A stretch of 64,000 nucleotides of DNA from assembly GCA_015680685.1 (NCBI GenBank), contig MNCI01003547.1, positions 683,957 through 747,956 on the forward strand, in the 5' to 3' direction. Positions 22,647 through 35,200 of the stretch are shown here, in pieces. The position numbers and the translations under genes were made by a program. This stretch comes from Gnetum montanum (lineage: Eukaryota; Streptophyta; Gnetopsida; Gnetales; Gnetaceae). Positions within the stretch are counted from its first letter, which is position 1, and each line of letters starts with the position of its first letter. Below the pieces are notes generated by a model that did not search any database, was not told where the DNA came from, and was given only the letters and a program-made list of their open reading frames with translations.

Positions 22647-23518
22647 TGATGAATTGCATTTGGCATAGGCCTTGATATCAAATCCCTGATATTGAAGCTT
22701 TGATATTAGAGCACAAGTGGCAATATCAGATACTTGATATCGTGGGATGCATTTCACCTATAAATACACATGCTTCTGCCATGTATTGGGCAATCTTTTG
22801 GTCAATAGAGTAGTCGAACTCTTGCAGTTTTATTTTGTAATCTTAGAGAATAGTTAGTGAGAGCTTGTAGTGTGGATAAGAGTTAATTGTATGACATCTT
22901 ATTTGAGTGGCAATGTACCTGGACACATTCCATGAATGGCAATAAGATCGAGATTTATTCTTATTCATTGCAACACTTTGACTTAGATTAAATTTACCTT
23001 CCATGTAGTTTACTTTTCATGTACTTAGTTAATTTTTACATTTCCATGCACTTTAATGAATTGGCAGAATAAGCACAACCAATTTCAAGTGTAAACACGT
23101 ATTTCCATGGTAATCCCATAAGTGTTATTACTTGGTTCCCCTCGTAGCATAGTGCTTGGTAATCCCAGTAATGGATACATGGGTTCAAGATGTGTATGGC
23201 AAGCTAGGAACAGACACTCATCGCCCATAGGCTAGTTTAGACTTTATCTTCTTATTGTTAATTAGATTAAATAATTAATTTATCTATTATCATTAGGAGT
23301 AGCATAAGGCCAAAACAACATCAACAATCATATGCCTCACTTTGGACTAAACCATACATGACAAAGCTACCACTAGCCCAAGTGGAAAGACAATGAACTA
23401 GGATTAAGGCATAATGATCTAGATGCCACAACTAGTCCCATCCATGGAATTCGACCAGATCATGTGTGAAAGCTTGTAATTCGTATGGTTGGGCATAGGG
23501 GGTACGCACCACTCATCA
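22647..23518 (+). repeat. 3' LTR of Gypsy-3 (872 bp)
   Basis: Starts TGATGAA and ends CTCATCA. It pairs with the LTR at 16010-16868 over its whole length but has about 20 extra bases in the U3, where additional GATAT words lie. The TATA box CTATAAATACA is near 22759. Confidence 0.88.
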
Positions 23519-23689
23519 AAGTTCATTGCTCATATTAATGCCTACAAGAGTTACAAGATACAACATTAGTGTGATGACCATAAATTCTAAATTCAAGCTT
23601 GGTGTAAAATAATATATAGAGCCCTTTACATCATACAAAATGTTAATGCAGAATCATATAAAGCATGTACCATATATAATAATAGACAA

Positions 23690-24810
23690 GATTAGTTTTG
23701 TTGGTGTTTGGCTACTGTTCAACATTTATGCATGATTAAGGAAAAGCAGAGTGATATCTTTGGAGGTAGATTAGTAATATTATTAGGAAATCTTAGTGAA
23801 CTTCCTCAAGTGTTAGATATGGTACCATATACTTCAAGAAATTTGAATATTATATGGTTTCAGACATCATTTTCATACCTTCTTCACTCTAGATGTAGTC
23901 TACCAATAAAAAAGGTAATGATCCAAAATAACAAATGTTTTGAGAGGTTCTTATGAATATTAAAGAGGTTAAAACTCTTGATACAGATTATGAATTTATC
24001 AGTATCAAATTAATTCTTCCTTTCATATCAAATGTTCTAGATGGTTTTGAGGATTATATGCATTTTTATGACATAAAGGACAAAGTACACATAATAGAAG
24101 GATGTTATTGAAGATTCATTCTACCATTAAAAAAGGTGACGATCCAAAATGACAAATGTTTTAAGAGGTTGAACATCAAAAAGGTTTAAACTCTTGATGT
24201 AGATTATGAATTTCTTAGTTTTAGAGTGAATCTTCATTTCACATTAAATGGTCTAGATGATTTTGAGGATTATATGCATTTTTATGATATGAAGGATAAA
24301 GTGCAGATGCATAATTTAAGAATGTTATTGAAGATGCAAAGATACCTATTGTTATGTGCTTAGCTAATAGAGAAACGAATGGATTCATGACTACTAGAGA
24401 TGATGGATAAGGTTTTGAGTGGTTGTTGCTATTATGTAAAAATGTAAGAACAATACTTACAGTTAATTTATAGATAGATGTAGCTTTCTTCAATGGAGCT
24501 CTTAGCACATTGGTTAAAATAGTATATCCTTTGGGGTAAATTTCACTAGAATTACCATCCCATGTTAGTATGAATTTTGATTTCTACACTAGTTATTCAT
24601 TTGATAAGTATAATCCTAGACATATGTCTCATAGTTCAATCATTAAGGGGGAACCTCAACAACTACCCTTATGATTAGCATTGGCAGTAATAGTCTTTAA
24701 ATAACAAGGAATGAAATTAGTTAAGGCAGCTGTTGATGTAGGATGGAAAGAAATAACATGTCTAACTTTTATATAGCTATTTAGGGTGAGAACCATTAAT
24801 TATTTAAATA
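23690..24810 (+). pseudogene. Helitron-type PIF1-like helicase remnant
   Basis: In order: FGGRLVILLGNLSELPQV (about 23773-23820), which matches the FGG-hydrophobic-GDF-LPPV block of PIF1-like helicases; FEDYMHFYDMKDKV (near 24260-24300); VRTILTVNL and VAFFNGALSTLVKIVY (near 24448-24530), matching the domain found in Helitron helicases before the NGA word; and QQLPL*LALAVIVFK*QGMK with KAAVDVGWKE and FRVRT (near 24655-24800), matching the late helicase motifs. Helitron replicase-helicases drive rolling-circle transposition. The N-terminal part and Walker A are not seen, and stops are frequent. An internal duplication doubles part of it. A free-standing PIF1 relic is an alternative. Confidence 0.7.
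23900..24332 (+). repeat. Tandem duplication inside the helicase remnant (221-bp period)
   Basis: Units start ctaccaataaaaaaggtaat at 23900 and ctaccattaaaaaaggtgac at 24121, and both end near gttattgaag. The duplication repeats the FEDYMHFYD block, so it arose after the helicase lost function or was part of its decay. Confidence 0.75.
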
Positions 24811-25950
24811 TTTATTTTCCTTTTTCATTGCAATGATATAGAAAACTTTTAGTAGCAAAAGACCTTTGATCTAGGCTTGGGGAGAAGAAACCTTTTTGTT
24901 AAGTTAAAAGAAAAATAGATGATCTATAACTTTGGTTTTCTTCATTAGGATGAATTCTTCTATTGTAAAACATAACAATATGTTATTCTTTTGAATAATG
25001 AATGTTCATTCTCTTCTTGATTCATTAATTATATCATTAATTTCTCTATTTTTCTTTGTTGTATTGTTCAATTTTTTTTCATATACAAGTTCGAACCCAT
25101 GACCTACCATCCTATTTTATTGTGAATTTTGATCTCTATATGAGTTGTTTATTGTGAATTTTGAAATCTTTATTAAATCTGACCTCTTTCTTTATTACAT
25201 TATTCAATTTTTAATTTATGGAACTTCAAATCCATGATCTATTCTATTTACAAAGTGTTATGTAATATGTTTATGATATTAAATAAGCTTACTAGTTGAA
25301 TTGCCAATTGTATGCACAATTGGAGATTGAACTTGCAATCTCATACTAAATATATTTTACCAACAATTACATAACCAACTCAATCATGCTCATGTTTCTA
25401 CAATTATTTGAATGGTGCTTTATGTATTATTTTAATTTTAAAAGATATTACAAATTCTAATTTTAATTCGCAAATTTTTATGACAAAATGCCATTAAGCA
25501 CTAGTAGCCTAGATATATATTATATATATCTCTATAGTTTGCCTAAAAGGATCTACATTTAAACACAACCATTAGGGGAAGAACAAGACTAATTTTCAAA
25601 TCATATAGAACATATGATGAGGAACAAGAGAATCTTACTTTCAAAGTAACTTCAATTTGCTCTTGCTTGGTCTACCCTATTTCCATTTCTGAATGTTTTC
25701 TCAATTGAATTTGTTCTTTGCACTATAATATACCCTACCGAACAAATTTGAGGGAGGAAACGTTTAAAAATGGAGATATGGTGGAAGAAGCAATAGATTC
25801 TCTTATTCCTCATCCATGAATTCTATATCATTCAAACATTAGTGTATTCCAAACTCATATTTAAATTTAGTAATCTTGTTCTCTGTGTTTAAATGTTTAT
25901 CCTCTCAACCAAACTATATATTATATATATATAGCTAGGCTAGTTAGTTA
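24811..25950. other. AT-rich sequence, nothing recognised
   Basis: No coherent gene. Short TA-rich microsatellites occur near 25515-25535 and 25915-25940. Confidence 0.5.
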
Positions 25951-28900
25951 AACGTTTTTCGTTGTTTTAAAAAAATAAACCACTCCCAGGTTGGCTCGTT
26001 GGCATCCCGTCATGTACGAACAAGCAAATCATGGGACTGTGACAGATATTGAATACAGTAGGACGTCATTGCGTATGAGACACCGGATGATCAAGATATG
26101 AATTTCAGCTTAAAGCCGCATTTCTTGAAAGAGAGAACTTGTTGTGGGGAAGGCACTATCCTCGACTATTGCCGAGAATTATGTGCGCCGGCAATTCTTC
26201 AAGGTACCTGGTTGTTTGAATTTTGAAACATAAAAAGAAAAAAAAATTGTGGCCGCTGAGATTGTTGCATGCCAAATCAATTGCGTTATTGTTGGACTAC
26301 TTGTCAATTGCTTGTTTAGACCTTCCAGTGAACTAGCGTATGGAATGGGACATTTTCCTTTCTCTTATATACATCCACGAGAAATACTAATTTCTGGTAT
26401 TTCAGCACAACTGTGGACAAGGAAAGATCCCTGAAAGTTTGTTCATGCGGGTAGCCTTGGCTTGTTCATGTGGTTAAAGACAGCACAATGAATTTAGGCT
26501 ACAGTAGCACCAGCTCGTGGTGGAATAAGGAATTATATTTTTTGAAAGGATCAGAAATAAAAGCCCCTCTGCGCCCGGATTTTAGAATTGTCCCTGTCAA
26601 TTGGCTTGTTGGCACAAGATAGAAACATCCAAATACCAGTCAGTCAGGAGCCAAGGATGTTTGATAGAATTGCAACACAATGATCGGGAATCTTACCACT
26701 GGATCAGCGCATATCTATATATATATGTGTGTGTTGCCGGCCAAATCAAGAGAGACTATTAGGCTTGTGTTGTTTATTCATGCACTCTGGAATTTCAGCC
26801 GTCAATTTGCCATTCCTTGGGTGCCAACAAAACCCTGATTTTTGAGAACCGACATGGACATGGACATGGTTCTCTTTTCGTGAACGTTCAGGGAGATTCG
26901 TTGATGATGATGATGAAGAGGAGATGCTTAAATATCCAGGAACTCTGATATCGTCAATTGTGGGCAGAATCCAACTCTCTGGTTTGTTTGTTTTTTTGTT
27001 GCTTGCTAATTACTGCAACCCAACCAAAGGAAAGGAAAGGAAAGGAAATAGCCAAATAAATAGATAATAGTCGGTCATCGGTTTGGGCTTTGAACTTTGG
27101 ACCTTGCAGTTGGAAGTTCCTCCGTTGTAAATGCGTGTCGGCTGTCACCGACGGGCGCTTTCAAGCAAAGCATCTGTGGATATTTCCTGTCACCCACCAT
27201 GTCGAGGGGTTTTCACAAAAACAAATAAATAAAGTTTTTGGCTGGGACATACGACGTAACTCCTAATATTGAAGTTCGGTGAGCTTTCCCTATCGCGATG
27301 GCGGCAGACTGTAGCATTTGTATCAGCGTTTAATGATTATTTTGGCTTGCTCCATGCCTATCCATTTTGCAACATGTAAATTTAGAAGGTAGGACCTTGT
27401 GAAATGAACTTCTTTGGATGAACTTACGAATGTTATTGTACTTGCCATGATCAAGTTAGAAGGGAAAAGAAAAATCTTACCCTACCTCTGCTAAAAGTTA
27501 ATTTAAAAGCCTAGTATCATTAGATCATTTATATATTTGACATTATTGTGTTACGTAGGAATTGTTGCACTGTGGATGAATAGTCATGGATTGATTTGTA
27601 ACTCTTTAAATGGCATACATATACATGTTATACATGTTATTGAGATGAAAATCAATATTTTAAGGAATGGAATAGATGAAGTTACTTTTATTACTCAAAT
27701 TATTTTTGTTATTGAAAAGAAGATGAACATGAATATATCCTTGGTTAAGGAAGTGTCGGACTTGAAAAAAAAATGATAATATCAAAAAAATTCTGAGTAT
27801 AAAGAGAGAGACTAACAAAAAAGCCCAATGGTTTTCAAGTCCTTAGTTAAAACATAGTAAAAATATCAGTGTAGAGACAATGGTGATAAGTAGATACCTA
27901 ACCTAAGTTGTTGGATAAAGGCACCATTATGATTTGCAATTAAAGATTAAAAGTTGTATGCACAAGAATTAGCATGTAGGAATTTGTTTTGAGATATAGT
28001 CAACACTCATTTATCTTAATTGCAAGTCAACTTTATTGATACTAGCATTGATTCAAAATTTCTCTATCTCATGGTTAGCCAAGGAAGTGTTAAGAGTTTA
28101 TCCAAGCACATCTGCTTGAAGGGTTAGGCATTTGCTTGTTCACTAACCCTCTTGGGACCTTGCTTGGTGGGATGAGCATTCAAGTTGTTGGTGATGATAT
28201 GATCCCTTGGTTCTTTCAAATTTCTAGGAATAAACTTGAAAGTTTACAATTATAGGAACAAACTTGAAAGCCTACAACCATCCTTGCTTGGAATAGCTAA
28301 CATTTTAATAAGAAGATATCATCATTTTTCTTTAAAAGTATTAAATACACAATATATTCAACTGGGAAAAATTGTTGTAATTAATAAGCTACATAACATG
28401 CCATTATACTTTCTAGTAAAAATTGTAGAATTTCAAAGAATAATTTCATTAGCAATAATTGCTTGTTAATAAAAAAATTTAAATTTTTGGAAAAAAATGA
28501 AGGCTTTGGAACCTCAAAATAATTGTAACATAGGTACATTACAACTTTATAACTCAACATAAAAAAAAAACACAACTCAAAATTTTAAAATCAAAAGTCT
28601 TACCATTTCGTAAAAAAAGAATGAAACCAAGTAATAATAATACGGTTTTGTAAAATAATGCCATAACACAGGCAACTTGACCCTTACATTATACTCTAAA
28701 GGAACGAACCTACTACACATACACTTTTAATGGGTAGATCAAAAAGAAAACTTTCCAGGCCTTTTTAGGTAACACCAGACAAGCGTGCAACATTAATGTG
28801 AATTCGGCAAAAAGGCAAATAGAAATGAAGAAGAGAAATTTATTATTATTGCTTGGTCTGGGCACTTTTGAGCATCTCGACTTGATTTCCCACGTTGCGG

Positions 28901-28985
28901 AAACGAAAAGTAGACACTATTGTTGGGGGTCGGGAGGGTCCGAAACGACAGAGTAACAGCACAGCACAAGAGCAGCAAGGACCAG
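25951..28985. other. Non-repetitive region upstream of the host gene
   Basis: GC content rises from about 25960 and the sequence does not resemble the repeats in the rest of the window. A short AAAGG-type microsatellite lies at about 27025-27047 and a TA/TG run near 26717-26738. A SINE-like 3' half lies near 28118-28206. Short open frames occur but none is recognisable. It may contain distal control elements of the downstream gene or an unrecognised exon. Confidence 0.4.
28118..28206 (+). repeat. Partial SINE, 3' half
   Basis: The stretch with cactaaccctcttgggacc, ggtgggatgagcattcaag and ttggtgatgat matches the 3' half of the SINE at 36447-36600 (cactaatccaccctctcaag, aggatgagcattgagtc, gggtgatgat). 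The head is missing. Confidence 0.55.
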
Positions 28986-28993
28986 CCACGTGG
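28986..28993 (+). promoter_or_regulatory. G-box-type palindrome upstream of UAP gene
   Basis: CCACGTGG, a perfect palindrome containing the CACGTG core bound by plant bZIP and bHLH factors, 286 bp before the start codon. Whether it is promoter or transcribed leader cannot be told from sequence; no clear TATA box was found. Confidence 0.4.
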
Positions 28994-29278
28994 CGTATCA
29001 TAGCGTGAAGCTCACTCCCTCTGTTTTGGTTTTCTGGAAACACACACGCAGACATCATAAGAGGCACACAAAACAGTCGACGCAGGAACGCACGCATGCT
29101 CTGTTTCGGGACAGCCATGGACGGCAATAGCAAGAGCCGTGATTAGCAAGATAAACCGTGTCGCGGCAGGCGGAGCTCAGATTGAGCTTCGGAAGAGTCG
29201 GACCGAGGAAGGGCTTGGCAAAAGCGGAGAGCGTGGAATTGGATTGAAAAGGAAGAAGCAGAAGCAGCGGCAGCATCA

Positions 29279-32200
29279 ATGGGAGAGGCAAGCGAAGAGG
29301 ATTTGAGTGCGCCCCCGCCGCAGGCTCTGGTGGAGCGCCTCAAGGACTTCGGACAAGAGCATCTGTTAGGATTTTGGAAGGAGCTCAATCCTCATGAGCG
29401 CGCCTTCTTGCTTAAGGATGTGGAGGTAGCATATTTTTGCTTTTCGCGCTTTTTCAATCTCATCCTGATCCGCATTTGTGCTAGGACACAATTGCGCTAG
29501 GTTTGACACGTATCTTTTGATGAATTCATCCCAAGATCTTCACCTCATCTTATGAATTGCCTTTGTGTAGGGTTTTCCTTTTAAGTTTCAGATTTTTTAT
29601 CTTCCTGTGTTAGCGAATGGATTCGTTTTGGCCAAAAGTACTGTTAATATTTCTGCTTCGCTGAGTTATTCATTGATCCGATATTTGACTAGCGTCTTTA
29701 TGGAAAGTTTACAAGTCAGCGGATTGACCTGCGCAATTTGGAAAGCCGGTATTTGGATCATGTCTAAATGTTGTTTGAATCTTGGTTACTACTAGTTGTT
29801 GTCAGAGTGCCGGCTATTAGTGTGGATCCTAATGTTGTGTGCTGCGGCAAGGAGAATTCCTTGCTGAATTCTTCTTATCTTAATGTCTCTTGACATTCCG
29901 AACTTATCCATTTCCTAAAAAGGATGTTTTAAGAGATAAAGATTTGTTTAAAATTTAAATATGTTTCGAAGATGACTAGCATACGTTAATCTATTAAGCC
30001 AGTTAGAAAAGCTTTGAATCATAAATCATTTCTTTACTATGTTGGACCATGAAAGAAAACAACTTTCACTCTTGAACAAATACCTTTATATTTAGCAAAC
30101 TAATTACATACATTATAACTATCTTGTTTATGGTTACCACTAAAAAATTTAATTAACTGTAGTTCAATGAGTCTTGGAGTATAAGTTACAATGAGGTGTT
30201 AGCTTAGTTGTAAGAGCCTTGGCATGGAAATCCCGCACACTGAGTTGTAGATTTGAAAAAAATCCATAAAAGGAATTCTTAAACTGCTTGGTCCTATAGA
30301 TGTAAGAAGGTCAGCGAATGTAAGTAAAACTTCAGTTTCAGATTTATAGTAAGCTGATTCCTTGCTGTTACATTGTTTTGTTTTCCGTTGAAAAAACTTG
30401 TGGATCGTGGTTTCTTTTGATTTGTTTTTCAATTTAGTGGCCATCTTTTTGATAAAGGAGTAAAGTTTTTATTTAGGTTATGTACATTTTTTTAGCTTAC
30501 TCAGTATATATCATACATACGTGTATTCTTGTCTTACTGATATTTTGACGAAGCCATATATTATATTTTCTAAGCTAATATCTCCTTATCCTTATGCAGA
30601 GCTTAGATCTTCCCCGAGTTGATAGAATCATAAAGAAATCTCTTTGCTCACGTGGTAAATAAACTAAACTACCATTTTCTTAATGTTTGAAAGTTATAAA
30701 TTTTTGCATTGGAGCAATCAACTTCTCTGTAATGAAAAAGAATGTGATCATTCTTCTCTTATTCTTGCAAAGATCGTGTTCTTCCCCACATAGAGCCAGT
30801 TCCGGAATCTAATGTTTCAACTGTTGAGGCAAGGACAGTTGAAGAAAGAGAAAAATGGTGGAACATGGGGTTGAAGGCTATAAACGAAGGAAAGCTTGCA
30901 GTTGTGCTTTTGTCTGGGGGCCAGGTAATTCATTGCTAGATATGTTCTCATTATAAAATGAAATAGAATGAAATGAATATGAGCCTATGCGTACCTAAAA
31001 GCATCATTTGTACATTGTGCGTTTAAACACTTGGTCATTATAATGCGTCCATTTTATCTTCTTTATCTTGAGTTTTAAAATTTGTGAAGCTTCTTTCTCC
31101 TTTTAATTGGGTTTGGAATGGTGAGGACCTAAAAGACAAAAGCTAGATGCTAGTCTGTTTGATTTTTCCCAATGATTTAGTCCCTTTGTAAAGAGTTGAA
31201 CTTATACCTCTCATTTGAGATTCAAAGAACTTCCCGAGCTGCTGGTAAGTCATGGGAGCTTTTCTTGAACCTTTGAATCTATGAGATATAAAAATGCATT
31301 ATATACAAGAACGTCAGATAATTTGATTGATTGATGAATACGATCACTGTAGGAGGGTACATTATTGCATAGTTAATTTAACTAGAAAGGTTTGTAGAGA
31401 TTCTCATCTGATTTATTGATCAATTCTTGATGTCTTATTTTGAAATGCTGGTATGAGGTATTACCTTAGTGATAAGAGTCTTGGCTTAGTAACCTCAGGT
31501 CACAGGTTCGTTTTTACTAGGCGGCACTGAGTTATAAATTTTAAAAAATTCCATAAAAGGAATTCTGAAGCTGGTTTGACAGATCCAAGGAGTCTCAGTT
31601 GGACATGTATAAAAAGTTTCAGTTTCAGTTTCAAAAATTGGATTCACAGATTACAATGCATTTAAATCAGGGAAAATTCAGGAAAAGCTTTCAGACTCTG
31701 TATATTAAAATGTAAAAATTTAAAATTAATTGTGTATAATTAGTAGCAGCAATGGAAAACACTGTTAATTTCCTAGATTAAATATAACTATCACTAATAT
31801 GGGTAACATTGACATCAATGAAGCATTTCATAGAGAATGGACTGCAACTTATGGCATTTGCTATAAAAAAATTTGAACAATTAATAGTTTTCTGAATTGG
31901 ATTGCAAAATTATAGATTTTAGAGTAACGATGTCTTTAAGAATCCAGAGGGTGTTTTAAATTATGTTGTACACCATTAGGACACGTTGGTGGCATTCATT
32001 TATTATCAGATATGAATCAAACAAAGAAATGGTTTCAAATTTTTCCCTTTTATGATTTTTTTAGAGGAAAACAAATCAGTCAAAAGTACATAAGAGAGAG
32101 CACTGTTGACTTGTACATGTTCTCCATGGTTTCTGAATACCTGTCAACTCTTTAACAAATATAACGTATTAGCTTGTTATCATCCACAGGTGAAGATAGG

Positions 32201-35200
32201 TATGGAGTTATTTATGTTCTTGGAAGTTTTAAATTGCATGATTACTTTCAAAAAATCACTTTATTTGAGTTGATATTTTGAAGGCAGAGGCATATGTCAG
32301 CTGTGATAATCTCTACCCAGTCATTTTTGGTTACATAGCACATGGTCATAAATAATGTGATCTCTACCGATGATTGTCGTTGGTTTTGTTTGTTACAGGG
32401 AACTAGATTAGGAACCACTGAACCTAAAGGGTGCTTCAGTAAGTTTATAGTTTCAATTTTTATGTTTTCTATTTGTTATGTGTTATTTCTCAGTACATGA
32501 TTTTAATGCATTACAGATTTTTTATAATCTATTCTTTGCCATAAAATTAATGTTTTGTCTGCAGTTGCATGTGTCACTTTAAGAAAGCCTGTCCTTATAT
32601 AATACTTGTAATAGGTTTTAATCTTTTGTATTTCAGGCATTGGGCTACCTTCTGGCAAATCACTTTTCCAACTTCAGGCAGAGCGCATAATTCGTGTTCA
32701 GAGACTTGCAGCTCAGTCTGCTAATGATGGTAAATTGACCCAAAAAAAAAAAAGATAAAAAAGTTGATTATTTCAATATGACAATTTAATTCTTTCAGTT
32801 GACACCTGAAATGTTTAGGGCGCCATGTTCGCATTCATTGGTATATAATGACAAGCCAATTCACTCATGATGCAATCCGCAAATCCTTTGAGAGTCGAAA
32901 ATACTTTGGCCTTGAACCAGAACAGGTATTTGATGACTTATTCATTGATAATTACGATAATTAATATTCTGTTGGTATGCTTCTAGACATTCTTTCTAAG
33001 AAATTGTGTGTGCTTTATTTGTCTGTTTTGAAAAAGGGTAATGTTTTCTATATATACATGACAAGGATAGTTTATTTTTGCAGGTCTCCTTTTTTCAGCA
33101 GGGTTCTCTTCCATGCATTTCCAAGGAAGGGAGGATCATAATGGAAACTCCATATCAGGTATTTAAATTTGGTTTGAAGTTCAGTGATAAATTGTTTTAT
33201 GTAAACATATTTATGCTATTGGTATTATTACTCTTAACTTATCTTCAATGGTGAATTTCTTTTTAAGTACACTTACAAGAACTAAACAAGATACTGTAAT
33301 AGCAAGACCACTTGGTGCACTGACACTAATTTGGTAACCTTGTAATGGAAAATGTTGCTGTGCTGCTTAAAAAATACACCCAAGTTGTTATGCAACAGCC
33401 TGGCCTTTCATCAACTAACTTTTGTTTCTGCTATATTGTAAAAATGGGACATTACTGAAAATGGTTGTGAATTTGAAATACATTGCAGCAATTGTTGTGT
33501 TATGAACTGAACCGAGATTTTATAATGTCTCCATACACAATAGACTCAAAGGATTTGTTAGACCAACTAGTTGGTACAAAATACATCTGTATCAATGCTT
33601 CTTGCATATATTATAAGTGTACAATAATAATGTAGTTTCATCGCATCTTCATGTTATTGACTTGATATCGGTGGTGATATATTAAATAATACAGAGTTTT
33701 ACTCGTAATCTAACATTTATATCTAGAAAAATCAATTCCAAAACATTCTTTTAGAAGCTGAAACTGAAATTTTATTACATTTGCAGACCCTTTGGATCTA
33801 TTGGACAGTAAAAATTTACATGCTATGAGTTTTGAAAACATCATTAAGAAAATTGCTAAGTGTTCTTGGTAACATTTGGAATAGAGCAACCACATTTTCA
33901 ACTATAATCCTGTTTGGGAAATTGCATGTATCTTATTTTTTCAGCCCATCTTCCAAGCATAGCTTCTAGAATAGTGCCCAAAAGCTTGGCAAAACTATTG
34001 CATTCACATAGATATTGTTTTCCTTTAATATACTTATAGAATAAAAACTTCTTTTGATTTAACCATTGCTCATTGACTCTTTTTTTTTCATAGTTCTGTG
34101 CTCTTGATGAGAATTTATTATTACATCTGGATCTTGAATGATCCACTTTTGTAACCACACTTTCATTTGTGGTACTGGTCTTTGTGTTGAACATTCATTA
34201 TTACTTCTATTGGGAGCTTGTTACTCTCTTTAGAGTTTTAACAGCAGGTTAGAAATTGGTGCATTATCTCAGCTTCAATCGGTAGCTTGTTAGCCATTAA
34301 CAACAATTTTGTGCATGACACTTGAGTTCTGATTTTAAATTCATCAAGAAAATTTTTCTGAATTTTCTACTTTATTCCATGAATATTTTGGCAGTATTGA
34401 GCACAAACTATGCATGCATGCTGAATTTTAAATTGTAAAATTGTTTGGAATCAATACTTTTGAACCTCCCATGACCAAATAAATTTTCTTGCAATCGCTT
34501 TTTATTGCATAAAGAGTCTTCCACCCATTTGTGACTTTGTGAAATGTCTGCTTTTATCTGCAATTTCAATTTGTTTATTATTTAGCTGAAAGTTATAATC
34601 TCCTTTTTTGTTCTACATCAAAATTTTTGTATTTTCAGCATTCACCTTCATCCTTTAAGGTGTACAAAATTGGTCTAATTCATCTAGCATTTCTTAACGC
34701 CATTTATAAAATTTGCAATTAACACCATATTGTCTACAAAAATTAGAAGATGTTCTAGGTCTTTACTGACATCAATAGCCTCTTGGTCTAGCACTTGTGA
34801 GAGTCAACTTTCTATCTCATCATTTAAAATTCCAAACAATGTGATTGAAAGAAGATGAACCTGTTATCATTATCATCATCATCTTCCTAGCCTTGTCCAA
34901 ACAAGATAGGGACAGCTGCATGAATTCTCTTTTGCCATTCACCTTTGTGAAGAGCTAGATGCCTCAGTCCTACTTCTATATTGTTGTATAATTTGCAGGA
35001 TTCTTTAGTAATCCCACATTTTACTTTCATTAATGTAAGTTGTAGCACATCTGAGATGGAAGACTGCTATCTGAAGAGACATTGTGATATACTTTTTAAA
35101 AATTCCATGGATCATGTTTTATCATCTTCAATTTGATGTCTTGAAGTACTTGTATATACTGCCTGTGTTGTCTGTGGACGAGCCTTCAGTAGCTCTTAAT

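Larger units (their letters stand above)
16010..23518 (+). mobile_element. Gypsy-3: two-LTR gypsy element without pol
   Basis: LTRs at 16010-16868 and 22647-23518, same orientation, both with TGATGA...ATCA ends, flanked by aagta (16005-16009) and aagtt (23519-23523), a 5-bp target duplication with one change. Inside are a tRNA-Asp primer site, gag, an unshared acidic frame, the AGTCATGGGGGAGATG tract and the family 3' non-coding segment with a nested solo LTR. Protease, RT and integrase are absent, so it would have needed enzymes from a relative. The LTRs differ at many positions and by an indel of about 20 bp, so the insertion is old. Confidence 0.9.

Noticed and set aside
29426-29500. Read-through of the UAP first exon
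   Set aside because: It passes a good splice donor (gaggtagca); joined exon 2 restores the family sequence.
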